The notes under the pieces: generated by a model
The model's database searches: none
Told to the model about the DNA's origin: nothing
Seen by the model: the letters and a program-made list of their open reading frames with translations, nothing else
Made by a program: the position numbers and the translations under genes
NCBI GenBank assembly: GCA_964575425.1
Contig: CAZNRD010000025.1
Span: forward strand, 1-48,640
Direction of reading: 5' to 3'
Length of the DNA stretch: 48,640 nucleotides
Source: DATEAV01 sp964575425
GTDB taxonomy: Bacteria > Chloroflexota > Anaerolineae > Anaerolineales > E44-bin32
Shown: piece by piece, positions 1-7,273 of the stretch
Numbering within the stretch: position 1 is the stretch's first letter
Layout of the letters: each line of letters starts with the position of its first letter

Positions 1-64
1 GCTCAAACCCCGCAGCCCCAAAGGGGATTCGCAGGATTCTTATTCAACAGTCTCATACACGCGT

Positions 65-94
65 TTGACAGCGACCAGCAACTGCTTGTACAAT
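65..94 (+). promoter_or_regulatory. Sigma70-type promoter upstream of the aldehyde ferredoxin oxidoreductase
   Basis: A perfect TTGACA (65-70) is separated by 18 bp from TACAAT (89-94). Transcription would begin near position 101, leaving a leader of about 190 nt before the ATG at 289. This is one of the strongest promoter matches in the window. Confidence 0.75.
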
Positions 95-100
95 ACATCA

Positions 101-288
101 CAGGAGCGGGTCTAGCATCGGCGGATCCCTCCAGCCAGCGCAGTTCCATGTAAGTGATCCTGCCGCCTCAGCTAACCGCAGCGGCATGCGAAACGGAGGC
201 CTCAGCCGGGCTCGCCTTCGCTCGAGGTCTCCCTGTGTCTTTCCCGTCCCCGTTCTCAACAGATCCGTTGAGCTAGCACAGAGGATGG
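101..288 (+). promoter_or_regulatory. Structured 5' leader of the AOR gene, possible cofactor-responsive RNA
   Basis: This 190-nt leader can form two stems. The first pairs GGCGGATC (120-127) with GATC/CCGCC on the other side (156-158 and 163-167), with a 4-nt bulge. The second pairs GGAGGCCTC (195-203) with GAGGTCTCC (224-232): nine pairs, one of them G-U. A purine-rich GAGG at 281-284 serves as ribosome binding site. Genes for molybdenum and tungsten enzymes are known to be preceded by Moco/Tuco RNA elements in some bacteria. Whether this leader belongs to that family is only inference; no consensus could be scored here. Confidence 0.35.
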
Positions 289-2078
289 ATGTCTATGTCC
301 CAGTTCCTGCGCGTGAACATGACCGACCTGTCCTGCACCTACCAAGACGTACCCGAGAAGTACCGCACCTGGGGCGGCCGTGGGCTGACCTCACGGATGG
401 TGGCTGACGAGGTCCCACCCACCTGCCACCCCCTCGGGCCCGACAGCAAGCTCTTTATCGCGCCAGGGATCGTCAGCGGCACCCCCGCCCCGACCTCAGG
501 CCGCACCTCCTTCGGCGGCAAGTCGCCTCTCACCGGAACCATCAAGGAAGTAATTCCGGCGACCTCTCGTCGCAGAAGATCGCCCGCGTGGGCTTGAAGG
601 CGATCATCCTCGAAGGCCAGCCCAAGGAAAAGGGCAAGCTGTGGCTCCTTAAGGTGACTAAAGACAAGGCCGAGCTCCTCCCAGCCGACCACCTCAAGGG
701 CAAGGGCACGTACGAGGTTTGCGACACGCTGTGGAAGGAGCACGGCGAAAAGGCGGCCACCATTGGCATCGGCCCCGCCGGGGAGATGCGGCTCACCGGC
801 GCTGGCATCTGCATCAACGACCCGGATAACACCGCTGGCCGCTACGCCGGGCGCGGCGGCCTGGGAGCCGTGATGGGCTCGCGGGGCGTGAAGGCCATCG
901 TCATCGATGACAAAGGGGGGCCGGGCGTGAAGATCGCCGATGGCGAACGGTTCAAGGCAGCGATCGAGAAGATCACCGACGCCTCGCTCAAACACGACAT
1001 CAGCAAGAAAGGCGGCGCCCTCAACACCTATGGAACCAACGTCCTGGCCGGCATCCTGAACGAGGCCGGGGGCTACCCCACCCGCAACTTCTCCAGCGGC
1101 CGCTTTGAGCTCACCCACCAGATCAGCGGCGAAGCCAAGGCGGAGACCATCCACAAGCGCGGAGGCCAGGGAACCACCGGCCATCCCTGCCACCCAGGCT
1201 GCATCATCCAGTGCTCCGACCGATGGGCCAACCCGGATGGGACCTTCAAGGTCTCGGCCATGGAGTACGAATCCGTTTGGGCGCTGGGGGCCAACTGCGG
1301 CATCGGGGACCTCGACAAGATCGCCGATCTGATCTGGGCCTGCAACGACGTCGGCCTGGACACCATCGAAATGGGAGGCACCATCGGCGTGGCCATGGAA
1401 GGCGGGCTGCTCGCCTTCGGGGATGCCGATGGGGCCATCAAGCTGCTGAACGAAGAGGCGCGCCAGGGGACCCCGCTGGGCCGTATCATTGGCTGTGGCA
1501 CGGCCACCACTGCCAGGGCTTTCGGCGTCACGCGCGTCCCGGTCGTCAAGGGTCAGTCGATGCCCGCCTACGAGCCAAGGGCCGTCAAGGGCATCGGCGT
1601 GACCTATGCCACCAGCACCATGGGTGCCGATCACACGGCGGGCTACACCATCGCCCCCGAGATCCTGTCGGTGGGCGGGAAGGCAGATCCGATGGCCATC
1701 GAGAAGGCCGATCTGTCGCGCAACTTCCAGGCCGCCACGGCCTTCATCGACAGCACGGGCTACTGCCTGTTCGATGCGTTCCCCGTGCTCGATATCCCGG
1801 AAGGTCTGGAGGGGATGGTGGAATCGTGCGCCGCGGTGCTGGGCACCGACTGGAAAGTGAGCGACATCGCACCGCTGGGGCTGGAGGTCCTGGCCGTGGA
1901 GCGGCGCTTCAACGAGGCGGCTGGCTTCACCAGGGCACAAGACCGCCTGCCGGACTTCATGTCCACCGAGCCCCTGCCGCCCCACAACACGGTCTTCGAC
2001 GTACCGACCGAACTGCTTGACGCCGTCTACGACTTCAGCAAGTGGCCGGAAGGCTCAAGGCCGAAGGAGGTATCCTAG
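289..2078 (+). pseudogene. Aldehyde:ferredoxin oxidoreductase, tungsten-pterin type, broken by a single-base frameshift
   Basis: This enzyme family oxidises aldehydes to carboxylates with ferredoxin, using a tungsten bis-pyranopterin and a 4Fe-4S cluster in the cytoplasm. The N-terminal part (289 to about 549) carries the family opening, GGRGL near residue 30 and SFGGKSPLTG near residue 75. The rest continues in another frame from about 550 to 2078. It holds the pterin motif GRGGLGAVMGSRG, a cysteine cluster C-x3-C-x3-C (in GHPCHPGCIIQC), the GADHTAGYT motif and the late cysteine in STGYCLF. Joined, the product would be about 595 residues, the usual full length. One base appears to be missing at 549-552: the downstream frame reads N-S-G-D there, matching the family's ANSGG segment. 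No other damage is visible, so a sequencing error or very recent inactivation are both possible. Translation of the second part alone could begin at GTG 588. Two MoaD-like genes follow. Confidence 0.85.
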
Positions 2079-2425
2079 CCGGGCTGGGCTCTGTCCGCTC
2101 CGGGAGTCAATCCCCGTCGGATGAGCGGGGCAGAGGAAGGGGCTGCCCTTGCGGGGAAACCGCAAGCGCGACCCATACGCCGAGCCCTGGCCGAGGAGCG
2201 GCATGCGCAGAGGCGCGGCGGCCCGAGCTGCCGCGCCTCTCCGGACAGCGGGGAAAATCCATCCGGGTGCTGTCCGCTCCGGCGGGCAACCCTGGGAAGT
2301 CTTCTGGCCGCGCACGGACGCCCGCTTCCGAAGGGTAGAGGGGCCTTCATGTGCATCTTGCATCGTCAGCCGGTCACCTGCAAAGCCCGGGCATCGGCTG
2401 TATGATGCAATGCTGTAGGAGCGCA
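2079..2425 (+). other. Gene-free stretch with hairpins and a 12-bp direct repeat between AOR and the first MoaD-like gene
   Basis: No convincing coding region is seen. The stretch holds an 11-bp perfect stem with a 10-nt loop (2209-2219 with 2230-2240) and an 8-bp stem (CGGACAGC 2242-2249 with GCTGTCCG 2269-2276). A 12-bp direct repeat, TGTCCGCTCCGG, lies at 2092-2103 and 2271-2282. No T-run follows the first stem, so it may be a weak terminator or an RNA processing or folding element. Confidence 0.4.
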
Positions 2426-2722
2426 ATGCCCGATCAACCAAGTTCAGGATCTCTCGGGGTCCACCTCTACGGCAAGTTTCGCCGTCTGATGCCAGACCCC
2501 AGCGTGACCAGCAACGCGGCGATGCTGGTCGAGGTGCAACCCGGTGATGTCATCGAAAGCATCCTGCAACGGCTTGGCATCGATCCCGGCGAGGTGAGCC
2601 ACCTGTTCCTCAACCCCGAGTACTCGGGACCCTGGAGACGGGTTCAGTCCGGAGATCGACTGGCCATCTTCCCGCGAGAGATGGGGCTGCTCTACCGCCA
2701 ATACTTTCCCAAGAAGGAGTGA
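2426..2722 (+). CDS. MoaD/ThiS-like beta-grasp protein without the C-terminal GG
   Basis: This is a 98-residue protein of the ubiquitin-like sulfur-carrier fold. The ATG at 2426 is chosen because AGGAG lies at 2417-2421 and because the recognisable fold (VHLYGKFRRL, then VEVQPGDVIESILQRLGI, then SGDRLAIFP) begins just after it. MoaD proteins normally end in Gly-Gly, which is activated and thiocarboxylated for molybdopterin synthesis. Here the chain runs on to LLYRQYFPKKE with no GG, so it cannot be a standard sulfur carrier. Its position after a tungsten AOR and before a second MoaD-like gene suggests a role in cofactor handling or as an AOR partner, but this is inference. Confidence 0.75.
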   Translation: MPDQPSSGSLGVHLYGKFRRLMPDPSVTSNAAMLVEVQPGDVIESILQRLGIDPGEVSHLFLNPEYSGPWRRVQSGDRLAIFPREMGLLYRQYFPKKE

Positions 2723-2817
2723 GGTTTCGCGCGGAGGATGACCGGAGTGCTCAGCCGTGTTGGCCGCTTCCGCCGCGGCGGTCCGTTGCTCCAGGGGAGA
2801 GACCGAAGGCACGAAGC

Positions 2818-3111
2818 ATGATCGAGGTTGAGGCGCGGCTGTACGGGCACTTGCGCGACTTCAGGCCTGGCCTCAAACCGGGCGAGGCCGTACCGCTGTC
2901 GCTGCCCGTCGGCTCCCCTGTGTCGAAGCTCTTCGAGGTCCTGGCTGTGCCTGCCGAGACCGTGCGGGTGGTGTTCGTGAACGGCATCATCCACGAGCCC
3001 GACCACGTGCTCGAGGCCGGAGATCGAGTCGGTATCATCCCGCCGATCGCCGGCGGGGGGGCATCCGCTGGCAGGCCAGTGCAGCGTCTGAAGCACCGCC
3101 AGGCAGGGTGA
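2818..3111 (+). CDS. MoaD/ThiS-family sulfur carrier-like protein with a tail beyond the GG
   Basis: This is a 97-residue beta-grasp protein (IEVEARLYGHLRDF near the start, VVFVNGIIHE mid-chain, LEAGDRVGIIPPIAGGG near the end). In MoaD and ThiS the terminal glycine is the sulfur-bearing residue. Here Gly79-Gly80-Gly81 is followed by about 16 further residues (ASAG... to KHRQAG), so a carrier function would require trimming. The ATG at 2818 is favoured over an upstream in-frame start at 2719 because conservation begins there. It likely forms an operon with the upstream MoaD-like gene and the AOR, fitting tungsten- or molybdenum-cofactor supply. Confidence 0.75.
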   Translation: MIEVEARLYGHLRDFRPGLKPGEAVPLSLPVGSPVSKLFEVLAVPAETVRVVFVNGIIHEPDHVLEAGDRVGIIPPIAGGGASAGRPVQRLKHRQAG

Positions 3112-3598
3112 GAAGGCGGCCCGGCGGGCAGGGTTCCCAACGGGCCTGTGTGGCATGCGCAGGAAACGGAAGTTGCGGTCGGGGCCGCACTGGCTTCGGT
3201 GCGATGGTCCACGGCGGTGATGGCGTCCCTGGTCCATCGGGACTTGCAGGCATCTCGCAAGCTGGAAGGCTTCGGGAGAGCGTGTGCCTGCGCCTGGCTC
3301 GAGACCCTCTTGCTGCTATTGGCGGATCGCCCCCTTCGCCATGACTCAACCGGCGTGTGAGACTGTCGAATATCCTCTCGCATCTCGGACATCGCGCGGA
3401 GACCCCCGCACCCCCCACCCCCGAACCGCCTCCCCTGCGCGCCTTGGGGCCCTGCGCGCCGTCGATGTGTGCCCAGGGGGAGGGGGGAAGGTCATCGGGG
3501 GGTGAGGCGATGGCGGCATGCCATTGCACGCGCAGCTTGATCTGGATGGGATTGGCAGCCACGTCCGGTGTTAATTCAACACTCTCGGCGTGTGCTGC
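3112..3598. other. Gene-free stretch before tRNA-Arg, C-rich in its middle
   Basis: No credible coding region is seen; the short open frames lack ribosome sites and family resemblance. The part from about 3400 to 3495 is strongly C-rich on this strand, with several runs of four to six C. It also carries a direct repeat of CCTGCGCGCC at 3434-3443 and 3451-3460. The complementary strand could form G-quadruplexes. Confidence 0.4.
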
Positions 3599-3627
3599 TT
3601 GTGGGCCGCGTGCTGCTGCAGTACAAT
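3599..3627 (+). promoter_or_regulatory. Promoter of tRNA-Arg
   Basis: TTGTGG (3599-3604) and TACAAT (3622-3627) are separated by 17 bp. The expected start lies a few bases before the mature tRNA 5' end. Confidence 0.65.
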
Positions 3628-3638
3628 AGGGTGCGATC

Positions 3639-3713
3639 GCCCCTGTAGCTCAGAGGATAGAGCGCTGCCCTCCGGAGGCAGATGCCGGCGTTCGAGTCGC
3701 CGCAGGGGCGCCA
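3639..3713 (+). tRNA. tRNA-Arg (anticodon CCG)
   Basis: The cloverleaf is complete. The acceptor stem is GCCCCTG (3639-3645) with CAGGGGC (3703-3709). The anticodon stem is CTGCC/GGCAG around loop CTCCGGA, with anticodon CCG at 3672-3674. The T stem is CGGCG/CGCCG with loop TTCGAGT. The CCA end is encoded (3711-3713). It reads the arginine codon CGG, which is frequent in this GC-rich sequence. Confidence 0.97.
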
Positions 3714-3715
3714 GC

Positions 3716-3738
3716 CGCCCCGGCCCGCGTCCGGGGCG
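3716..3738. terminator. Hairpin after tRNA-Arg
   Basis: An 8-bp GC stem (CGCCCCGG 3716-3723 with CCGGGGCG 3731-3738) with a 7-nt loop is followed by a moderately T-rich stretch. It sits between the tRNA and the convergent phosphodiesterase gene and could serve both strands. Confidence 0.55.
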
Positions 3739-3750
3739 CAAACATCTTTC

Positions 3751-4239
3751 TCAGACCTCGATCGGCCTCACAGCCCTATCCGAAGTGTCGAGCAGAGCAA
3801 TGGTGCTTCGGCCCTTCAACCCCATCACCTCCCCCGGGTTGAGCAGCAGGCAATTCCCGAGCCATTCCTCATGGGCCTCGTGGTTGTGGCCGCAGCACAC
3901 GAGATCATACAAGCCCGACAGCGCCAATCCCCTCCCGATCTCGGGGTAGTGGTTGACGGCGACCCTCAAGCCGTCCAGCTCGATCTGGGCCAGGTCCCCG
4001 TGAAGCATCACGTTCGGCAGCCCGGCTGCGACGCGCGCCAGGAGCAGCCGATCCCCGTCGTTGTTTCCCCACACGAGATGAAAGGGTCTCTGCCCCAACC
4101 CCTCACCGATCGCCCGCAGCATGAATGGGGAGCAGAGGTCGCCGCAGTGAATGACCGCTTCGGCCGCCTGCAGGTGGGCCATCGCCGCCTCGAGCTTCCA
4201 GATGTTGTCGTGCGAGTCGCTGAGCACTGCGATCTTCAT
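3751..4239 (-). CDS. YfcE/MJ0936-type metallophosphoesterase
   Basis: This is a 162-residue calcineurin-like phosphoesterase of the small single-domain type, about the family's usual length. Metal-binding motifs are in order: D-S-H-D (SDSHDN, residues 8-13), GD (HCGDLC), GNND (VWGNNDG), and the closing GHNH (CCGHNHEAHEEW). Such enzymes hydrolyse phosphodiesters with two metal ions; the physiological substrate is unknown. It lies 8 bp after the 4-alpha-glucanotransferase stop on the same strand and is probably the last gene of the glycogen operon, though nothing in the sequence ties it to glycogen chemistry. Confidence 0.88.
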   Translation of the reverse strand: MKIAVLSDSHDNIWKLEAAMAHLQAAEAVIHCGDLCSPFMLRAIGEGLGQRPFHLVWGNNDGDRLLLARVAAGLPNVMLHGDLAQIELDGLRVAVNHYPEIGRGLALSGLYDLVCCGHNHEAHEEWLGNCLLLNPGEVMGLKGRSTIALLDTSDRAVRPIEV

Positions 4240-4247
4240 CTTTCACC

Positions 4248-5819
4248 TCACACGCCGACGCCCTCGTCTGGTTCCGAACCCTTTTTTGGCCTCCCCCCCG
4301 ACCTCCTTCCACGCGCATACAGGAAGTTCAACTCTCGCAGGCGCGCTGCCAGCTCCGACGTGAGCTGCCCAGGCGTCAGACGCCAAGACCAGTTCCCCTC
4401 CGCTCGACTGGGGAAGTTCATGCGCGCCTCCGTCCCCAGGCTCAACACGTCCTGCATCGGGACGAGGGCCATCTCCGCCACCGAACTCCACACCGCGCGA
4501 ATCATGTCCCAGGCGACATCGCTTCCATCCGAGGCCAAGTAGCGGCGGCAAAAATCGCGCTGCTCTTCGCTGGCGGCGCGATACCAACCCACGGCGGTGT
4601 CGTTGTCGTGTGTGCCGGTGTAGGCCACGCAGCGCCGCGGGTAGTTGTGAGGCAGGAAATCGTGCAGAGGGTCGCCCTCAAAGCCGAACTGCAGGATCCT
4701 CATCCCCGGAAGGTCGAAGCGATCGCGCAGGGCAATCACGTCGGGCGTGATCTCGCCCAAGTCTTCGGCGATGATAGGCAGCCTGCCAAGAGCCCGTGAC
4801 ATTGACTTCAGGAAGTCCGCGCCCGGACCAGGAACCCATCGTCCGTTTTCGGCCGTGGGGGCACCGCCCGGCACTTCCCAATAGGTCGCAAACCCGCGGA
4901 AGTGATCCAGGCGGATGAGGTCCGCCGTCTGCAGGGCCATCCGGAATCGCCGCACCCACCAGGCGTAGCCATCGCGGCGGAGCCGGTCCCAGCGGTAGAG
5001 AGGGTTTCCCCACAACTGTCCGGTGGGCGAGAAGTAGTCGGGGGGGACGCCGGCGACGACAGTGGGGTATCCGCTGGCGTCGAGGTAGAACAGCTCCGGG
5101 TGACTCCAGACGTCGACGCTGTCGTGGGCGACGAAGATCGGGACGTCGCCGATCAGGGTGATGCCGCGCGACTTCGCTAGCTGCCTGACGCGGCCCCACT
5201 GGCGGAAGAATAGGAACTGCCGCAGGCATTGATCCTCCAACGCGACCTCAAGACGTCTGCGTGCCTCGCCCAAGGCCTGCCTCTGGCGCGCCACCAGCGG
5301 CCGCTCCCACTCTGTCCACGGGGCGCCGCCATGCTCGTCCTTGAGGGCCATGAACAGAGCGAAGTCTTCGAGCCAATCGCGGTTCTCCTCGCGAAATCGC
5401 TCGAAGTCGGCCCTCCCATGGGCCCCTGCCCCACGGCGAAATCGCTCGAACGCCTGCCGCAGTACTCGCTGCCGATGGACGATGACCGCGCCGTAGTCCA
5501 CCCGAGCTTCCGGGAAGGTGGGCATCGGCTCCAGGTCATCCGCTTCCAGCATGCCTTCTTCCCTGAGGAGTTCGAGGCTGATGAGCATTGGATTGCCGGC
5601 GAAGGCGGAGAAACACTGGTAGGGCGAGTCGCCGTATCCGGTGGGGCCGAGGGGCAGCACCTGCCACAGCCGGCAGTCGGCGGCGGCAAGCCACTCCACC
5701 CACGCCTCCGCGGCCGACCCCAGATCGCCGATCCCGTGAGGTCCTGGCAGCGAGGTCGGGTGAAGCAGGACACCTCCGAGGCGAGCAGAGGGCATTGCCG
5801 GCACCTGTGGATCGCTCAT
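4248..5819 (-). CDS. malQ: 4-alpha-glucanotransferase (amylomaltase)
   Basis: This is a 523-residue GH77 enzyme that transfers alpha-1,4-glucan segments between maltodextrins. The start at 5819 puts the family opening (GGVLLHPTSLPGPHGIGDLG) at residue 15; an upstream extension would be non-homologous. The catalytic residues are in place: nucleophile Asp305 in RLDHFRGF, acid/base Glu352 in IAEDLGE, and Asp405 in GTHDND. The 250s-type substrate loop is present after DVPIFVAHDSVDVWSH. It lies 32 bp after the glycogen synthase stop, so it is probably co-transcribed and helps debranch or recycle short glucans. Confidence 0.95.
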   Translation of the reverse strand: MSDPQVPAMPSARLGGVLLHPTSLPGPHGIGDLGSAAEAWVEWLAAADCRLWQVLPLGPTGYGDSPYQCFSAFAGNPMLISLELLREEGMLEADDLEPMPTFPEARVDYGAVIVHRQRVLRQAFERFRRGAGAHGRADFERFREENRDWLEDFALFMALKDEHGGAPWTEWERPLVARQRQALGEARRRLEVALEDQCLRQFLFFRQWGRVRQLAKSRGITLIGDVPIFVAHDSVDVWSHPELFYLDASGYPTVVAGVPPDYFSPTGQLWGNPLYRWDRLRRDGYAWWVRRFRMALQTADLIRLDHFRGFATYWEVPGGAPTAENGRWVPGPGADFLKSMSRALGRLPIIAEDLGEITPDVIALRDRFDLPGMRILQFGFEGDPLHDFLPHNYPRRCVAYTGTHDNDTAVGWYRAASEEQRDFCRRYLASDGSDVAWDMIRAVWSSVAEMALVPMQDVLSLGTEARMNFPSRAEGNWSWRLTPGQLTSELAARLRELNFLYARGRRSGGRPKKGSEPDEGVGV

Positions 5820-5851
5820 CCGGACATCCCCTTGGGCACTCGCTCCTTCCG

Positions 5852-7273
5852 CTACGCCGCGCGTGCAGTCGCCACCTGGCGCGCCATGGCATATACCTGG
5901 AGATACTGACGGGCGGGCCGCTCCCATCCGAAGTCCACTGCCATCGCCCGCCGCTGCCGCTCCCGCCACTCCTCCGGCCTGCGATACAGCTGCAGGGCGC
6001 GCAGCACGGCTTCGGCCAGCTCCGCCGCCTCCGGTCGTTGGAAGAGGAAACCCGTCTCTTCACTGACCGTATCCCTCAATCCACCGACGGCGCGCACGAC
6101 GGGGAGGCAGCCGTAGCGCATGGCGATCATCTGCGCCAGCCCGCACGGCTCGTAGCGAGAAGGCACCAGGAGCGCGTCGGCGCCGCCATAGACGCGGCGC
6201 GAGAGCGCCTCGTCGAAGCGCAGAAGGGCGCGCGCCCGCTCGGGGAACTCAGAGGCATAGGTGCGGGCCTGCGCTTCCAGAGCAGGATCGCCCGTGCCGA
6301 GCACGACGAACTGCCAGGGTACATGGCGGAGCCCCCGGAGGGCCTCGAGAGCGAGGTCGACCCCCTTCTGCGGGTCGAGGCGGGTGACCATCGCCAGGAG
6401 CGGGGTGGATGGGTCGATGGGCAGGCCGAACTCGGCCTGGAGCCAGCGCTTGTTGATCAGCCGCGCATCGAGCGTCTCGGGGGTGAAGCGTTCGACCAGG
6501 TCGGGATCCTTGGCAGGGTTCCAGCGCGCTTGGTCGATGCCGTTGAGGATGCCCGTGAGGCGTGGGGCGCGGCTGCGCAAGAATCTCTCCAGTCCGCAGC
6601 CGAAGTCCGCAGATTGCATTTCCTCTGCATAGGTCGGGCTGACAGTCGTAAGCCAATCAGCGGAGGCCATGGCGAGTGGCAGAGGAAGATGGCGTGCCCA
6701 ATCGGGAAGATCGGGATCGGGCGAGGGGCCCAAGCCGAAGGCATCGAGTGCCGCCTGGCCGCCGCTGCCCATGAACGGCAGGTTGTGGATGGTGAGGACC
6801 GTGCCTGTGCGACGCCAGAAGTCATGCTCGGGCCAGCAGGTGTTCAGCCGCGCGATCGCCGGCGCGGCATGCCAATCGTGCGCATGCACGACGTCCGGGC
6901 GCCAGTCGAGCAGCTCACATGTCCACAGCGCCCCCAGGGAGAAGAAGGTGTACAAGTAGGCGTCCGCCTCAGGATCGCCGTAGACACGGGCTGCTCTCCG
7001 AATCCGTTCGCCGTCGATCAGGAGGAGGGGCAGTCCATCGGCCTCCGACGTAAGCAACTCACAGGATTGAAATCCAGTGCGGCTGGGGATGTCCATCCTG
7101 CCGGCGAAGCGCAGCCTCAGACCGGACGCGTCGAGCGAGGGATGAAGCGGCAGCGCCAGGCGCGCCTCCACTCCCAGCGCCATGAGCGCGCGCGGCAGCT
7201 CCGCAGCGACGTCGGCCAGTCCCCCGACTTTGACCCACGGCGCGGCTTCGGCCGCCAGCAGGAGGACCTTCAT
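5852..7273 (-). CDS. glgA: Glycogen synthase (GT5)
   Basis: This is a 473-residue GT5 enzyme that extends alpha-1,4-glucan from ADP- or UDP-glucose. The start at 7273 gives the classical N-terminus (MKVLLLAAEAAPWVKVGGLAD) with the K-x-G-G-L nucleotide-binding motif at residues 15-19. The C-terminal Rossmann half holds VTRLDPQKGVDL and SRYEPCGLAQMIAMRYG, with the catalytic Glu of the E-x7-E motif. Its ATG overlaps the stop of the upstream GH57 gene (ATGA), so the two are translationally coupled. No glgC is in the window. Confidence 0.95.
   Translation of the reverse strand: MKVLLLAAEAAPWVKVGGLADVAAELPRALMALGVEARLALPLHPSLDASGLRLRFAGRMDIPSRTGFQSCELLTSEADGLPLLLIDGERIRRAARVYGDPEADAYLYTFFSLGALWTCELLDWRPDVVHAHDWHAAPAIARLNTCWPEHDFWRRTGTVLTIHNLPFMGSGGQAALDAFGLGPSPDPDLPDWARHLPLPLAMASADWLTTVSPTYAEEMQSADFGCGLERFLRSRAPRLTGILNGIDQARWNPAKDPDLVERFTPETLDARLINKRWLQAEFGLPIDPSTPLLAMVTRLDPQKGVDLALEALRGLRHVPWQFVVLGTGDPALEAQARTYASEFPERARALLRFDEALSRRVYGGADALLVPSRYEPCGLAQMIAMRYGCLPVVRAVGGLRDTVSEETGFLFQRPEAAELAEAVLRALQLYRRPEEWRERQRRAMAVDFGWERPARQYLQVYAMARQVATARAA

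Noticed and set aside
1..60. A terminator of the preceding gene at the left edge
   Set aside because: CCCC-AAA-GGGG near 17-26 is too short to call, and the preceding gene is outside the window.
339..1985. A long open frame on the minus strand opposite the AOR gene
   Set aside because: It is antisense to the well-conserved AOR. Its sequence has no family resemblance, and long reverse frames are expected in GC-rich coding DNA.
3108..3344. A short open frame before tRNA-Arg that might encode a small protein
   Set aside because: No ribosome binding site, composition typical of GC-rich non-coding frames, and no recognisable domain.
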